DNA of 64,000 bases from Deinococcus sedimenti (GCF_014648135.1 NZ_BMQN01000011.1:38650-102649); one strand, 5' to 3'. Shown: positions 25,017 through 33,558, counted from the first letter of the stretch. The notes: generated by a model from the letters alone, not told the origin. Translations and numbers: made by a program.

Positions 25017-27700
25017 CGCCCTCACAACCTGAACGGCCGCAGGCCAATCCGCCAAGCCCCGTCGCCATTGCCGCCCTGAGCAGCACCATGCTCAGCGCAT
25101 CCATCCTCCTGATGCAAGCCCTGGACGTCGGCCAGCGGTCGGCTCCCCTGATCTACAAACACACCGGACTCGCGCAGGCCCGGCAGTTGAAGGAAGACGC
25201 CATGGCCGCCCTGCTGATCTCCTGTGGCACGGATGAGAAGTGCGGGCCCTGGCTGAGCGCGCAGTTCTCCGCGGGCATGGCCGGGTACTGGCTGGCCCTC
25301 CTGCTGCCCGTCATCGCCATTCCCCTCACGATGAAGTTCTTCCCCAGCCGCAAGGCCGTGCCGCAGAAGGACCCCGGTCTTGCCCGCTGGGAAAACAAGG
25401 CGGCCCTGAAGCGGTACATGTACGGCAGCGACTCCACGAACGACCCGTTTATCGGCTTCCTCGGGTACCTCAAGAGCGGCGAGGTGGGCGGCACGTTCGA
25501 CTCCAAGGACCTTCCCCCGATGTACATCCCGCTGGAGGACTGGTGTCAGAACACCCTGGTGTGGGGCGGCATCCGGAGTGGCAAGACGACGTCGTTCTTC
25601 CAGCCGAACATCTTCCTGGGCGCGCACCTGGGCATCACGTGCGTGGTCTTCGATGTGAAGTGGCCGCAGAAGGACAGCGGGTTCTACGAGACGATCGGGT
25701 ACTGGCACGCGCGGAAGCGGCGCACGGTGCTGCTCGCGCCGTACGAGCCGTACGGGGCGCGCGTCAACCTGATCGCGGGCGTCTTCTCCTTTTCGGACGC
25801 GCTGGAGGTGGCGGACGCCGTGTTCCCACCCCCGGAGTTCATGGAGGAGCGTGGGAAGCACTACAACGACAAGAAGCGCTTCATGATCGCCGCGTTGATG
25901 TGGCTCCTCCGCACGGAGATGGGTGACCAGGCCCACATGGGTCACGTCCTGGAACACGCCATGCTGCCCGACGACCGCCTCATGGAATGGGTCGAGACGG
26001 CCAGGGACGAGCAGGCGAAAGCGATCCTCACCGGGTACCGGGACGCGGGCGAGAGCAACTTCGCCGAGACCAAGAACGGCATCATCAGTGCCCTCAAAGT
26101 GTTCTTCAATCAGGACGTCGTCCGAGCCACGAGCGGCCTCCCGACCGAGACCACTCAACTGGAGGAATGCTTCCGCCAGCCGTCCCTGGTGATGGTCGGC
26201 ATCAACCAGAAGAACATGATGGACGGCTCGGGCGAGGTGCTCTTCCGACTCTACAAACGCCTGCTGGATGCAGCAGCCATGCGTGTAGCGGCGGAGCAGG
26301 GCGGCCGCCTCAGAGTGCACCTGGCGTACATGATGGACGAGCTGCCCAGCATCGGGAAGATCAACTACATGATGCGGTCCCTGGGAACGCTGCGCTCGTA
26401 CAACATCTCCCACCACCTCGGGATTCAGAACGACGCGCAGGGCCAACTGGTGTACGGGGAGGCATACTGGAAGGCCATCACGACGAACGTGGTGGCCCGC
26501 GTGATCGTGTTCCCGCGTGGCATCAACGGGGATGACGCGAAGAAGATCCGGGACCTGATCGGCAAGACGACCGCCACGGAAGTCGGGGTGACGGGTAGCC
26601 GCTCCATCCGCGTGCTGGAGCACGAGGGCAGCAATGCCGTGTCCGCCAAGCTCGTCGAGCGAGACCTGCTCTCCTACGAGGAGTTCTCTCAATTCACGCT
26701 GGGCGAAGCGGTGGTCCGCGTGAACGGTCACCAGCCGATCAGGACGCAGCTCGCGCCCATGACCATGGCGACCGTGGAGGGAAGTGGCATCACGCCAGGG
26801 TCGAAACCCAACCTGCTGCACGCGTTCTACCGGGAGACCATCGCGCGGTGCCCGGGCGGCCTGGTGGCGTACACGGCCCGAATCATTCAGGAGGGCTCAC
26901 TCGCAGGGGCCACCAGTGCATCGTCCCAGCGGGGCACCCAGAATGCGCCGTCACACCCCGTGCCCGCATCGGTGGCACCACAACCCGTCCCCGCCCAGGA
27001 ATCGGCGCCAGGCGCGACGGGGAGTGCCGCCAACCTGTCGGTCACTGAAGTGGTGCAGTGGCTCCGGGCGTGCATGACTGAACTCATCGAGATCGAGTGG
27101 CAGCTGCCGGAGCGGGTGATCACGGTGCGGGTCGATGCGGAGGCGGACACCGTCAACGGCACGACTGCCGTGACGCGCCTGGTGATCGGTGGACTGCTGG
27201 AGCGGACCCGGACGGCTTCCCACGCCCGCCTGACGAAGAAGGCCCACGCCGCACTTCCGGCCGACCTGCACGCTGATCTGGCGGACTATCCGGACGCCTA
27301 CGCGGTCTACCGGTGGCTGCGGGACAACGCCCTGAGCATCAGCGGCACGCCCGAACGTGCAGCGTACGAAGCCCAGTGCGCGAGCACCGACCCCCCCACC
27401 ACGCCGACCGAACCTGCCGCTCAGGTGATCGACGGGACCCTGCTCTGCACCATGACCCGCACCCGGGAGATCTTCAGAGGTGAGGGCGTTCTCCGGTTCC
27501 CGCAGAAGCGGATCGGCAGTCGGGATCACAACCAGATTCCTGTGCAGTCACTCGCTGCGACGGCGGCCGCCGTCCGCCAGGCACGGGCCGCGGAAGCCGA
27601 ACCGACTGGGGAGGGCAAGCTGTCCCGGAAGGACCGGAAACGTCAATCGAAGACGGACCTGGTGAACAGCGTCGTGGGTTCATCACCTGACGCGCCCTGA
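25013..27700 (+). CDS. virD4: VirD4 type IV coupling protein
   Basis: The 895-residue product has two N-terminal membrane helices (about 20-40 and 78-100, WLALLLPVIAIPLTM) and a TraG/VirD4 ATPase domain with Walker A GGIRSGKTTS near 185 and a Walker B region AYMMDELPSIGK near 440. It binds the DNA substrate and feeds it to the channel. The C-terminal 230 residues (after about 640) are an added, poorly conserved domain with a coiled segment and a basic end. GTG 25013 is preferred because it overlaps the preceding stop; an in-frame ATG at 24875 would add Pro-rich out-of-frame sequence. Confidence 0.9.
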   Translation: MTPSQPERPQANPPSPVAIAALSSTMLSASILLMQALDVGQRSAPLIYKHTGLAQARQLKEDAMAALLISCGTDEKCGPWLSAQFSAGMAGYWLALLLPVIAIPLTMKFFPSRKAVPQKDPGLARWENKAALKRYMYGSDSTNDPFIGFLGYLKSGEVGGTFDSKDLPPMYIPLEDWCQNTLVWGGIRSGKTTSFFQPNIFLGAHLGITCVVFDVKWPQKDSGFYETIGYWHARKRRTVLLAPYEPYGARVNLIAGVFSFSDALEVADAVFPPPEFMEERGKHYNDKKRFMIAALMWLLRTEMGDQAHMGHVLEHAMLPDDRLMEWVETARDEQAKAILTGYRDAGESNFAETKNGIISALKVFFNQDVVRATSGLPTETTQLEECFRQPSLVMVGINQKNMMDGSGEVLFRLYKRLLDAAAMRVAAEQGGRLRVHLAYMMDELPSIGKINYMMRSLGTLRSYNISHHLGIQNDAQGQLVYGEAYWKAITTNVVARVIVFPRGINGDDAKKIRDLIGKTTATEVGVTGSRSIRVLEHEGSNAVSAKLVERDLLSYEEFSQFTLGEAVVRVNGHQPIRTQLAPMTMATVEGSGITPGSKPNLLHAFYRETIARCPGGLVAYTARIIQEGSLAGATSASSQRGTQNAPSHPVPASVAPQPVPAQESAPGATGSAANLSVTEVVQWLRACMTELIEIEWQLPERVITVRVDAEADTVNGTTAVTRLVIGGLLERTRTASHARLTKKAHAALPADLHADLADYPDAYAVYRWLRDNALSISGTPERAAYEAQCASTDPPTTPTEPAAQVIDGTLLCTMTRTREIFRGEGVLRFPQKRIGSRDHNQIPVQSLAATAAAVRQARAAEAEPTGEGKLSRKDRKRQSKTDLVNSVVGSSPDAP

Positions 27701-27710
27701 CGGTCACGTC

Positions 27711-27733
27711 GTCACCCCGGCGCATGTCACGCT
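27711..27733 (+). promoter_or_regulatory. Class-1 promoter: GTCACCCC-N9-CACGCT
   Basis: CACGCT at 27728-27733 is 6 nt before ATG 27740. Confidence 0.55.
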
Positions 27734-27739
27734 CGCGAC

Positions 27740-28246
27740 ATGCGCCGAATTCTCTGTTTCTTGATGCTCTGCGCGTCCTCCGTGGACGCGCAGAGCGCTG
27801 CCGACGTCGCGAAGTCCATTCAGGGTGCCCGCCGGGAGGTGATCGCCGTTCTCCCCCGCGTCATGAATGAGGCCGTCGCAGCTGCACTCAAGGTGGCAGC
27901 CGCCCGAGGTACCCGCGTGTTCCTCATCACTGAGCGGGCCACCGTGAAGCGCGGCGGGTACCTTCTGAACGTCTCGCACGGACCCAGCTCCATCAACACG
28001 TACCTCTACCCGGGTGCGATCACGACACCCTGGATCCTCGTGGACGGGGCGTGGCTCGCCTCAGGGACCGCCCTGGACGCCGACCTCACGGCGCCGGTCA
28101 CGATCAGCAGGGACGCCCCCACGCTCACCCGGTTGAACCTCTGGGCCACGCAGGTGACCGCGGCTGGTCCCACCCCGCGAGTGGACCTGCTGAAGCTCCG
28201 GTACGACCAGCCGACACGGTCGTCACCCCCACGTCCTGCACGGTGA
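27740..28246 (+). CDS. Secreted PLD-like protein lacking HKD motif
   Basis: The 168-residue product has a signal peptide (MRRILCFLMLCASSVDAQ). The remainder (SIQGARREVIAVLPRV, ALKVAAARGTRVFLITERA, ILVDGAWLASGTALDAD) follows the Nuc/phospholipase-D-like fold found in plasmid-encoded secreted nucleases such as those of IncN-type loci. The catalytic HxKxxxxD is not present, since the expected His-x-Lys is replaced by VDGAWL. It may be a structural relic or a binding protein. Confidence 0.45.
   Translation: MRRILCFLMLCASSVDAQSAADVAKSIQGARREVIAVLPRVMNEAVAAALKVAAARGTRVFLITERATVKRGGYLLNVSHGPSSINTYLYPGAITTPWILVDGAWLASGTALDADLTAPVTISRDAPTLTRLNLWATQVTAAGPTPRVDLLKLRYDQPTRSSPPRPAR
28222..28244 (+). promoter_or_regulatory. 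Class-1 promoter: GTCACCCC-N9-CACGGT
   Basis: It lies inside the 3' end of the preceding gene; CACGGT at 28239-28244 is 7 nt before ATG 28252. Confidence 0.5.
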
Positions 28247-28251
28247 GGGGT

Positions 28252-28647
28252 ATGGAACCCACCATCGACCGTCTGCTCCAACGGATCACGTACCGCTATG
28301 AACTCCTCATCGGGGTCACGGTCATTGGCCTGCTGTTCTGGCCCATGTTCGCTGGCTTGCCAGGATTCGTCGGCGCTTTCTCGGTCATGCTCGTGCTCCT
28401 GCATGCCCGCAATCTCAGTCAGTACAAACGGGGCACAGAGGACGACACCATCATGGACCGATTACTCAGCGCACTCCCCTTCCGCTATGAACTCCTCCTC
28501 CTGATCGCCACCGTGCTCTGGGCGGTGTGGTGGTTCGCCGCCGGCATGACCGGCTGCATGCTCGGCCTCGGCATCGTGGCCCTGGCCCTCACGGCTCGGT
28601 CCAGCTCGCAACTCAAGCGGGGCACCGTCACGATCGGCGAGGCCTGA
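28252..28647 (+). CDS. Four-helix membrane protein with internal duplication
   Basis: The 131-residue product is a tandem duplicate. One half has RYELLIGVTVIGLLFWPMFAGLPG and ends ARNLSQYKRGT; the other has RYELLLLIATVLWAVWWFAAGMTG and ends ARSSSQLKRGT. Each half has two membrane helices. No family was recognised. It sits just before the VirB11-like ATPase and may anchor it, which is inference. Confidence 0.6.
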   Translation: MEPTIDRLLQRITYRYELLIGVTVIGLLFWPMFAGLPGFVGAFSVMLVLLHARNLSQYKRGTEDDTIMDRLLSALPFRYELLLLIATVLWAVWWFAAGMTGCMLGLGIVALALTARSSSQLKRGTVTIGEA

Positions 28648-28649
28648 CC

Positions 28650-29672
28650 GTGCACGCCGACATCCCAGGCATCGCCCGCGTGACGCGGCGGGTCACGCTG
28701 CCCCCACAACCGGTCTTCGATGTCAGTACCGCCAGTGAGTTCGAGCAGCTGCTGCGCATGTTGCCCGGCCGGGTGCAGGTACTCGTCGAGTCCCGCATCC
28801 GGGAGGTCGAGGAGATCCGCATGCAGGCGTACGGCCCGGTCGAAGTCCTGTACCAGCACGCGCATGTCATCTACCCGATTGAACTGACCCTGGAGGACAT
28901 GAAGATCCTGGACTCCGTGGGGCAGTGGCGTGCGGACGGCCGTCTCGGCCTGGAAGGCACGCTGCACCGCTTCGGTCGACTGGACACGATGGGGCACACG
29001 AGCCTCGTCACCGTCCGCGTGGCGAAGGCCTTCGTCGGCCTGGCTGAACCGCTCCGGGAGTGGCTGTCCGCCGCGCAGGACGGCCTGGTGATCATGGGCC
29101 TGCCGGGCAGTGGGAAGACGGCGCTGCTGCGGGACGGCATCCGCATTCTGAGCGAGCGGCTGGCCGGGCGACTGTTCGTGAACGACTCCTCGAACGAGAT
29201 TCTGGGGGACGGGTTTCAGCCTCACCCGATCACAGATTGGGTGAGCCGCGTGCCGATCGGCGACCCGTCCCTGCAGTTCGAGAAGCTCAATCAGACGGTG
29301 AAGAACTTCCAGCCGCGGTGGATGGTGGTGGACGAGGTCAGCAGCCCAGGGGATGCCCGTGCGATTGCATACGCCCGGTCTCGCGGGGCGCGAGCGGTCA
29401 TGACCTGGCACGCCGGCAGCCTCCGGAGTGCGTACCAGGAGAAGGACGAGCGGACCCTCTGGCCGCTCATTCAACGGAATGAGGAGGGCATCACAGGACC
29501 ACCTGTCGCGTCTCTCGGCATCCTCGTGCGCGGCCGTGGGGAGTACGTCATCTTCGAGGACCTCGAGGCCTGCTTCCACGAGGTTGCCCACGACCGGTTG
29601 CCGCCCGGCGTGCAGGTGAGCGTGGCGCAGGGCAGTCGCTGGGGGCACCGCGAACAGGCCTTGACTGGGTGA
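28650..29672 (+). CDS. virB11: VirB11/SpoIIIAA-like secretion ATPase
   Basis: GTG 28650 starts 3 nt after the previous stop. The 340-residue product has an N-terminal domain (to about 140) and a P-loop domain with GLPGSGKT at 150-157 and MVVDEVSSPGDARA near 225, then SRGARAVMTWHAGSL. Replacement of the usual VirB11 segments and the DE-VSSPGDA pattern bring it closer to the SpoIIIAA-type branch. It probably supplies energy to the secretion machine as the VirB11 equivalent. It is the last gene of the operon. Confidence 0.7.
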   Translation: MHADIPGIARVTRRVTLPPQPVFDVSTASEFEQLLRMLPGRVQVLVESRIREVEEIRMQAYGPVEVLYQHAHVIYPIELTLEDMKILDSVGQWRADGRLGLEGTLHRFGRLDTMGHTSLVTVRVAKAFVGLAEPLREWLSAAQDGLVIMGLPGSGKTALLRDGIRILSERLAGRLFVNDSSNEILGDGFQPHPITDWVSRVPIGDPSLQFEKLNQTVKNFQPRWMVVDEVSSPGDARAIAYARSRGARAVMTWHAGSLRSAYQEKDERTLWPLIQRNEEGITGPPVASLGILVRGRGEYVIFEDLEACFHEVAHDRLPPGVQVSVAQGSRWGHREQALTG

Positions 29673-29689
29673 CAGGAAGGACAGGAAGA

Positions 29690-29720
29690 GGGGGGAAGCA
29701 CTGGCTTCCCCCCTTCTCTT
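29690..29720 (+). terminator. Terminator between convergent operons
   Basis: GGGGGGAAGC (29690-29699) and GCTTCCCCCC (29704-29713) form a 10-bp stem with a 4-nt loop, followed by TTCTCTT. It separates the secretion operon from the - strand pair at 29733-30832. Confidence 0.85.
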
Positions 29721-29732
29721 GTGTGGGGCCCA

Positions 29733-30335
29733 TCACGGACGGGTGACGGGAATCACTTGTTCGCTGACCTGCACGCGGCCCTCCTGCGTCCTGATCCGCA
29801 CACTGCCCACATCATCTGTCCGGAGGAGCAACGTGACGGTCTGGTGGTACGTCCCGCAGGGTGTCATCAGTTCCACCGGCAGGAACGCACCACCCTTCCA
29901 CGGCAGGTCCAGCACGAGAACACTCAGGCCCGGCACGCGCTGGAAGTCTGGCGCCCGCAGCGTGAAGGCCCGGCCGGGCAGCTGCGCCCGACCGAACCAC
30001 CAGTGCCGCGTCGCATGAACCGGCAGGCCGTACAGGCGCACGTGCCCAGCTGGTGCAGCATGCGCCGCGAGCTGTGCCTGAGCGACCTGGAGGTCCTCGC
30101 TGAATTCCAGGTCGGCGGTGAGTTGCAGCTCGTCGAGGCGTCGGTCGAGGTCAGTGGCGGTCACCCATCCAGGGCGGGCGTGAATGAAAGCGAGGCACGC
30201 CTCACGTTCGTTCCGGGCGTCCATGGCGCGAGTGGTTGTCCGCCAGAACGAAGCACTCCAGAGCGGGAACGTGACGAAGATCAGCACCAGGGTCGGGCGT
30301 GTCCAGCGGTGGCGAGGACCGGCCTGTCTGGTCAC
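29733..30335 (-). CDS. Hypothetical membrane-anchored protein
   Basis: The 200-residue product has one N-terminal membrane helix (PTLVLIFVTFPLWSASF, about 14-30) and an extracytoplasmic or soluble domain with beta strands (LSVLVLDLPWKGGAFLPVELM, TVTLLLRTDDVGSVRIR). No family was recognised. Its GTG start overlaps the stop of the upstream MerR-like gene, forming a two-gene operon read towards the secretion operon. Confidence 0.55.
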   Translation of the reverse strand: MTRQAGPRHRWTRPTLVLIFVTFPLWSASFWRTTTRAMDARNEREACLAFIHARPGWVTATDLDRRLDELQLTADLEFSEDLQVAQAQLAAHAAPAGHVRLYGLPVHATRHWWFGRAQLPGRAFTLRAPDFQRVPGLSVLVLDLPWKGGAFLPVELMTPCGTYHQTVTLLLRTDDVGSVRIRTQEGRVQVSEQVIPVTRP

Positions 30336-30832
30336 TCGCGCGGCTCACGGCGGGCAGGAGCGGGCACGGGAGTAGGTGTCGGTGTTGGAGCCGCTGGCAG
30401 CAGACTGACGACATGATGGAGGAGGTCAAGCTGCTGTTTCATCACGGTCTCCTGCTTCTGAAGGAAATCCGTCAGGCTGGCCTCGATGCGGGAGACGGCC
30501 TCCTCCTTGATGTTCGACGGATCCGATGAACTGGTCTCTTCAGAGCGGCCGAGGAGTGCCCAGAGGAGCGGACTGGTGGATTGCCGAAGCGTCTGCACCT
30601 GTCGAATGTTGAGCCCAGCACTTCGCAGCGCGTTCGCGAGTTCGACCACTCGCTCAAAATCTGCACGACTGATCTGCAACTGGTTGCGGCCCGCGACATG
30701 GATAGGGATGCGCAATTGAGTCGCGCAACTGTTCAGGAGATTGAGTGCTCCCCGGCGGCTGAGATGGAGGCGCTGAGCCAGTTCGGCAACGGTGGCGTAA
30801 TCGGACTGAACGGACCGGTGAGGTGTATTCAT
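30332..30832 (-). CDS. MerR-like helix-turn-helix regulator with coiled coil
   Basis: The 166-residue product has an N-terminal helix-turn-helix (YATVAELAQRLHLSRRGALNLL, about 12-33) followed by a wing-like stretch and FERVVELANALRSAGLNIRQVQTL, as in MerR/Xis-type domains. A coiled coil (IEASLTDFLQKQETVMKQQLDLLHHV) and a Pro/Thr tail complete it. Its promoter carries the same GTCACCCC element as the secretion genes, so it is a candidate autoregulated controller of that set. Ligand-binding features are absent. Confidence 0.65.
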   Translation of the reverse strand: MNTPHRSVQSDYATVAELAQRLHLSRRGALNLLNSCATQLRIPIHVAGRNQLQISRADFERVVELANALRSAGLNIRQVQTLRQSTSPLLWALLGRSEETSSSDPSNIKEEAVSRIEASLTDFLQKQETVMKQQLDLLHHVVSLLPAAPTPTPTPVPAPARREPRE

Positions 30833-30838
30833 GACCGC

Positions 30839-30861
30839 ACCGTAGATGCACTGGGGGTGAC
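30839..30861 (-). promoter_or_regulatory. Class-1 promoter: GTCACCCC-N9-TACGGT
   Basis: On the - strand, GTCACCCC starts at 30861 and TACGGT spans 30844-30839, 6 nt before ATG 30832. Confidence 0.55.
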
Positions 30862-31968
30862 GAAGTTGTACAGGGAGGCCGAGGGCTCAAAGTGCGGCGT
30901 GTCGATGAGGTGACAGAGAGGTGTGGGAATCAGGTGCCGCGCCTTACAGGGGCATCGTTCCTCGGGGCTATGAAACACGATCCTCGTGGCGATCAGTTGA
31001 CAGGTAGTAGTTCACGGCTGTCTGTGCTCCCGTTTGTCTGCAACTGAGCTGTGCCTCCTATCCTGTGCTGTCAATGCTGGGCTGTCATCGGTCTTCGTGT
31101 TCCCCAGTAGAGAATCCGAGGAGGCTTCTTCAGTCCCCTGCATTCTGGGAGCAAGGTCGTTGCACGCCAAGTCATCCATAGCCTTCAGGAAGTCATGCAG
31201 CCATATCGAGTGGGTGTGGGGTCGACGAACTCAGGCTCAGGGGTCGAGTCATCTGGGCATTTGCAGGGCAGTAGAGAGCAGTAATTTCATCTGGTACAGC
31301 TGGTACGCACAATCAATTTGGCAGTTTTGGAGTTGGCAGAACTGGTTCCAAGTGACTGGATGAACCCTTCTGCCACTTCGCACAAGTGGTACCAGCAATC
31401 TGTAAAGCCATACGAGCAGAGCAAATGACAGACCCCTGTCGAAAGGTGGAAGAGTTGGTACCACTTGGACATTGCCGCATGAATCACCTGGAAATGTGCG
31501 TACCCGTTGTCCGCCCGGACGTGATTGGAGTAGGCAGATCTGGTACCAACAGACATGAGGTGAACGAGTTGAGAGAGGTGAAGCGCCTGAATGTACTAAT
31601 GCATCGCCTCTTTCTGAGGTGTTTTTCACATGTTTGATGAGGCGTCTTCATGTGTGATGTGGGTTTCGTTTGGTCGAAAAACGGCTTTACATAAGCGTCC
31701 CATCTGGGATATTCCGGACCCCCCGGTCGAAGTGCCGTTTTTTTCCTGGTGGTGGGGGTGAAACCGTTACATCGGCTTGGTTTCAAATTGGGGATTTTAA
31801 TGTGATTAGTTTTGTATTGTGATTTATTTTTTACACCATCGCACCCGATGTTTCTGAGCATTCCGTGAGTCCCTGCCTTTTCGCGCCACCGGCTCATGCC
31901 CCAGCGCCTTTCTGATCATGCCGACCAGGCCCACCCGACGACGCTCGAACGGGGCCGGAGCACAGCGG
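30862..31968. other. Gene-free, locally AT-rich kilobase
   Basis: The ORFs present have poor codon structure compared with the strong third-position GC elsewhere and resemble nothing. The tract 31560-31860 is notably AT-rich. It contains a cluster of TGGTACCA sites and a long-range stem, AAAACGGC near 31676 with GCCGTTTT near 31732. A replication origin, transfer origin or regulatory zone is plausible; nothing here decides which. Confidence 0.5.
31292..31548. repeat. Cluster of TGGTACCA palindromic sites
   Basis: Exact TGGTACCA occurs at 31387, 31456 and 31541. Partial copies lie at 31292 (TGGTACAG), 31301 (TGGTACGC) and 31343 (TGGTTCCA). Spacings are 44, 69 and 85 between the last four. They may be binding sites for one protein. 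Confidence 0.6.
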
Positions 31969-31988
31969 TGGCCCGCTCACGCGGGCCC
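31969..31988 (+). promoter_or_regulatory. Start-adjacent palindrome 1 (GGCCCGC/GCGGGCC)
   Basis: First of 25 members. The 3' end is GGCCC rather than GGCCA. Ten bases then ATG 31999. Confidence 0.75.
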
Positions 31989-31998
31989 GGCCGAGCGC

Positions 31999-32289
31999 AT
32001 GTCGAAAGTCCTCGCCAGCACTCAACTGCCTGACGGCACCACCCTCTCGTTCGACGCGGGCTTCGATCCGCCCCTCAACATCCACTTCCTGGACGTGTAC
32101 CGGGAAGGGCAGGAGGACCCGGTGTTCGAGTCGCTGTTTCATCACCCGGGCGGCCGCTTCTCGTACTCCATCGCGGACCTCACGGCGGATGTGACGCGTC
32201 TCGCCGGTCGCCCCCTGCCGGAGTTGACGACGGCCATCATCGCGCTCGGTCCGGTGCCGAACGCGGTGCGCAACCTCGGCCGCCTCTGA
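31999..32289 (+). CDS. Hypothetical protein (96 residues)
   Basis: Not recognised. It starts MSKVLASTQLPDGTTL and has alternating strands and one helix (IADLTADVTRL). The start is fixed by the palindrome 10 nt upstream; the ORF could extend to 31918 but that part is palindrome sequence. It is the first of a long co-oriented run of small genes. Confidence 0.6.
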   Translation: MSKVLASTQLPDGTTLSFDAGFDPPLNIHFLDVYREGQEDPVFESLFHHPGGRFSYSIADLTADVTRLAGRPLPELTTAIIALGPVPNAVRNLGRL

Positions 32290-32295
32290 CAGTCC

Positions 32296-32316
32296 TGGCC
32301 CGCGCATCGCGGGCCA
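32296..32316 (+). promoter_or_regulatory. Start-adjacent palindrome 2
   Basis: Nine-base arms TGGCCCGCG/CGCGGGCCA, loop CAT. Serves ATG 32327. Confidence 0.8.
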
Positions 32317-32326
32317 CGCGGCGTGC

Positions 32327-32464
32327 ATGAACCGACGCTTCAACCTCCGCGCTGTCACCCTGACCCTCATCGCCGCCAGCTGGATCAGCCTGTTCGCGTT
32401 CCTGTCGTTCACCACGCAGGCGACCCTTCACGCCAGCTCCCCCGCATGGTCCGGTACCCCATGA
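32327..32464 (+). CDS. Small membrane protein (45 residues)
   Basis: The product starts MNRRFNLRAV and has one strong hydrophobic helix (LTLIAASWISLFAFLSF), with a positive N-terminus. Its position 10 nt after a palindrome and its ATGA overlap with the next gene support translation. It is probably an inner-membrane micropeptide; function unknown. Confidence 0.55.
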   Translation: MNRRFNLRAVTLTLIAASWISLFAFLSFTTQATLHASSPAWSGTP

Positions 32465-32655
32465 GTCCCCGCGAGCATGAGCGACTCGCCCGGTCGCTCC
32501 TGCAGGCGGCCCTGGATCATCAGCGCACGGCGCTCGCCTGCCCGGACGACTACCGGGCGGGCCTCGCCGCTCGCACCCTGGCCCAGGACGCTCTGCATCA
32601 CGCCCAGCTCGCCGAGCTCCGGGTGACTCCGGTGGGCGTGATCATCCACACCTGA
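32461..32655 (+). CDS. Hypothetical helical protein (64 residues)
   Basis: It is coupled by ATGA to the preceding membrane peptide. The product starts MSPREHERLARSLLQAALDHQ and is almost entirely helical with many Ala, His and Arg. Not recognised. It has no palindrome of its own, consistent with co-transcription with the gene before it. Confidence 0.55.
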   Translation: MSPREHERLARSLLQAALDHQRTALACPDDYRAGLAARTLAQDALHHAQLAELRVTPVGVIIHT

Positions 32656-32701
32656 ACGGGGCCCGGCATTCACCCTGCCCGGACCGCCTGCCGTCCAGTC
32701 C

Positions 32702-32722
32702 TGGCCCGCGCACCGCGGGCCA
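32702..32722 (+). promoter_or_regulatory. Start-adjacent palindrome 3
   Basis: Arms TGGCCCGCG/CGCGGGCCA, loop CAC. Preceded by AGTCC. Serves ATG 32733. Confidence 0.8.
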
Positions 32723-32732
32723 CGCGGCCGTC

Positions 32733-33344
32733 ATGCAAGGCACCCTGACCGGCGTGATCCTGAACGCCACGACCACCGACACGCAGACCACCGTGAAGCT
32801 CGCCGGGATCACCGACAACGGGCACCGGGGCGTCACCTGGATTCACACGGTGACCTTCACCGGCCCCCGCAGGCTGGCCACCCTGCCCGCTGAGGGGAGC
32901 GTCGTGCGCGTCACCTGCATGGCCACCCAACAGGTCTTCCAGGGCCGTGATGGGCAGAAGGCCAGTGCCGTGACGCTGCTTGGCGTGACCCTCACCCCCC
33001 ACGCTGGACCGATCACGCGCAAGGGGTCCACCCCCTTCCTCCTGCAGGCCGTGAACGAGTTCCGCTTCGCCGCGTTCCTCACCCGCGACCCCGTCCGTAA
33101 ACCCGTCGGCGTCACTGAAGCGCGCGTGGGCGTGCGCGACCGGAAGGGGCACACGCACTACTTCAACTGCGAAGCGTGGCGCGCCCTCGCCCCCACCCTG
33201 GGCGCCCGACGCGCCGCGGCGGAACTCACCCTCACCTGCATCCTCCGCCGCGACCGCGTGGACACGACGGCCGGCGCGCGTGCGTTCGACGTGATGGAAG
33301 TCATCGCCCTGACCGCCCAGGGGGTCGCCAATGCCGCAGATTGA
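32733..33344 (+). CDS. OB-fold, SSB-like protein
   Basis: The 203-residue product appears to hold two beta-barrel halves. The second (about 105-200) matches the SSB pattern: VNEFRFAAFLTRDPVRKPVGVTEARVGV, HTHYFNCEAWRALAPTL, and AFDVMEVIAL. The first half (LTGVILNATTTDTQTTVKLAGI) also reads as an OB fold. There is no acidic C-terminal tail, so it may be a plasmid-specific single-stranded DNA or RNA binder rather than a true SSB. It overlaps the small ORF at 33331. Confidence 0.5.
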   Translation: MQGTLTGVILNATTTDTQTTVKLAGITDNGHRGVTWIHTVTFTGPRRLATLPAEGSVVRVTCMATQQVFQGRDGQKASAVTLLGVTLTPHAGPITRKGSTPFLLQAVNEFRFAAFLTRDPVRKPVGVTEARVGVRDRKGHTHYFNCEAWRALAPTLGARRAAAELTLTCILRRDRVDTTAGARAFDVMEVIALTAQGVANAAD

Positions 33345-33474
33345 CGCCCGCGAACAGGAGATCCAGGCCCTCCTACGCCTCATGACGACCGGCCGCCACC
33401 CGGACGGCCGACGCGCCACGTGGATGGACGAGCAACACGCGAATACGCGCCTGAATCAATTACGCCGGACCTGA
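33331..33474 (+). CDS. Small hypothetical protein (47 residues)
   Basis: ATG 33331 lies within the last codons of the OB-fold gene, so translation is probably coupled. The product starts MPQIDAREQEIQALLRLM and is helical and charged. Not recognised. Confidence 0.45.
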   Translation: MPQIDAREQEIQALLRLMTTGRHPDGRRATWMDEQHANTRLNQLRRT

Positions 33475-33527
33475 CCGGTGGGGGGAGGCCACGCGCCTCC
33501 CTCCCTTCATTCCTGCTCAGCGAGTCG

Positions 33528-33548
33528 TGGCCCGCGCACCGCGGGCCA
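33528..33548 (+). promoter_or_regulatory. Start-adjacent palindrome 4
   Basis: Arms TGGCCCGCG/CGCGGGCCA, loop CAC; identical to palindrome 3. Serves ATG 33559. Confidence 0.8.
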
Positions 33549-33558
33549 GGCCGCGCGC

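Noticed and set aside
27740..28246. Active phospholipase D/Nuc-type nuclease
   Set aside because: The HxKxxxxD motif is absent, so catalytic activity was not claimed although the fold pattern fits.
31034..31897. Several ORFs in the gene-free kilobase (31034-31363 +, 31484-31897 -)
   Set aside because: Poor third-position GC bias, no start signals and no resemblance to any protein family.
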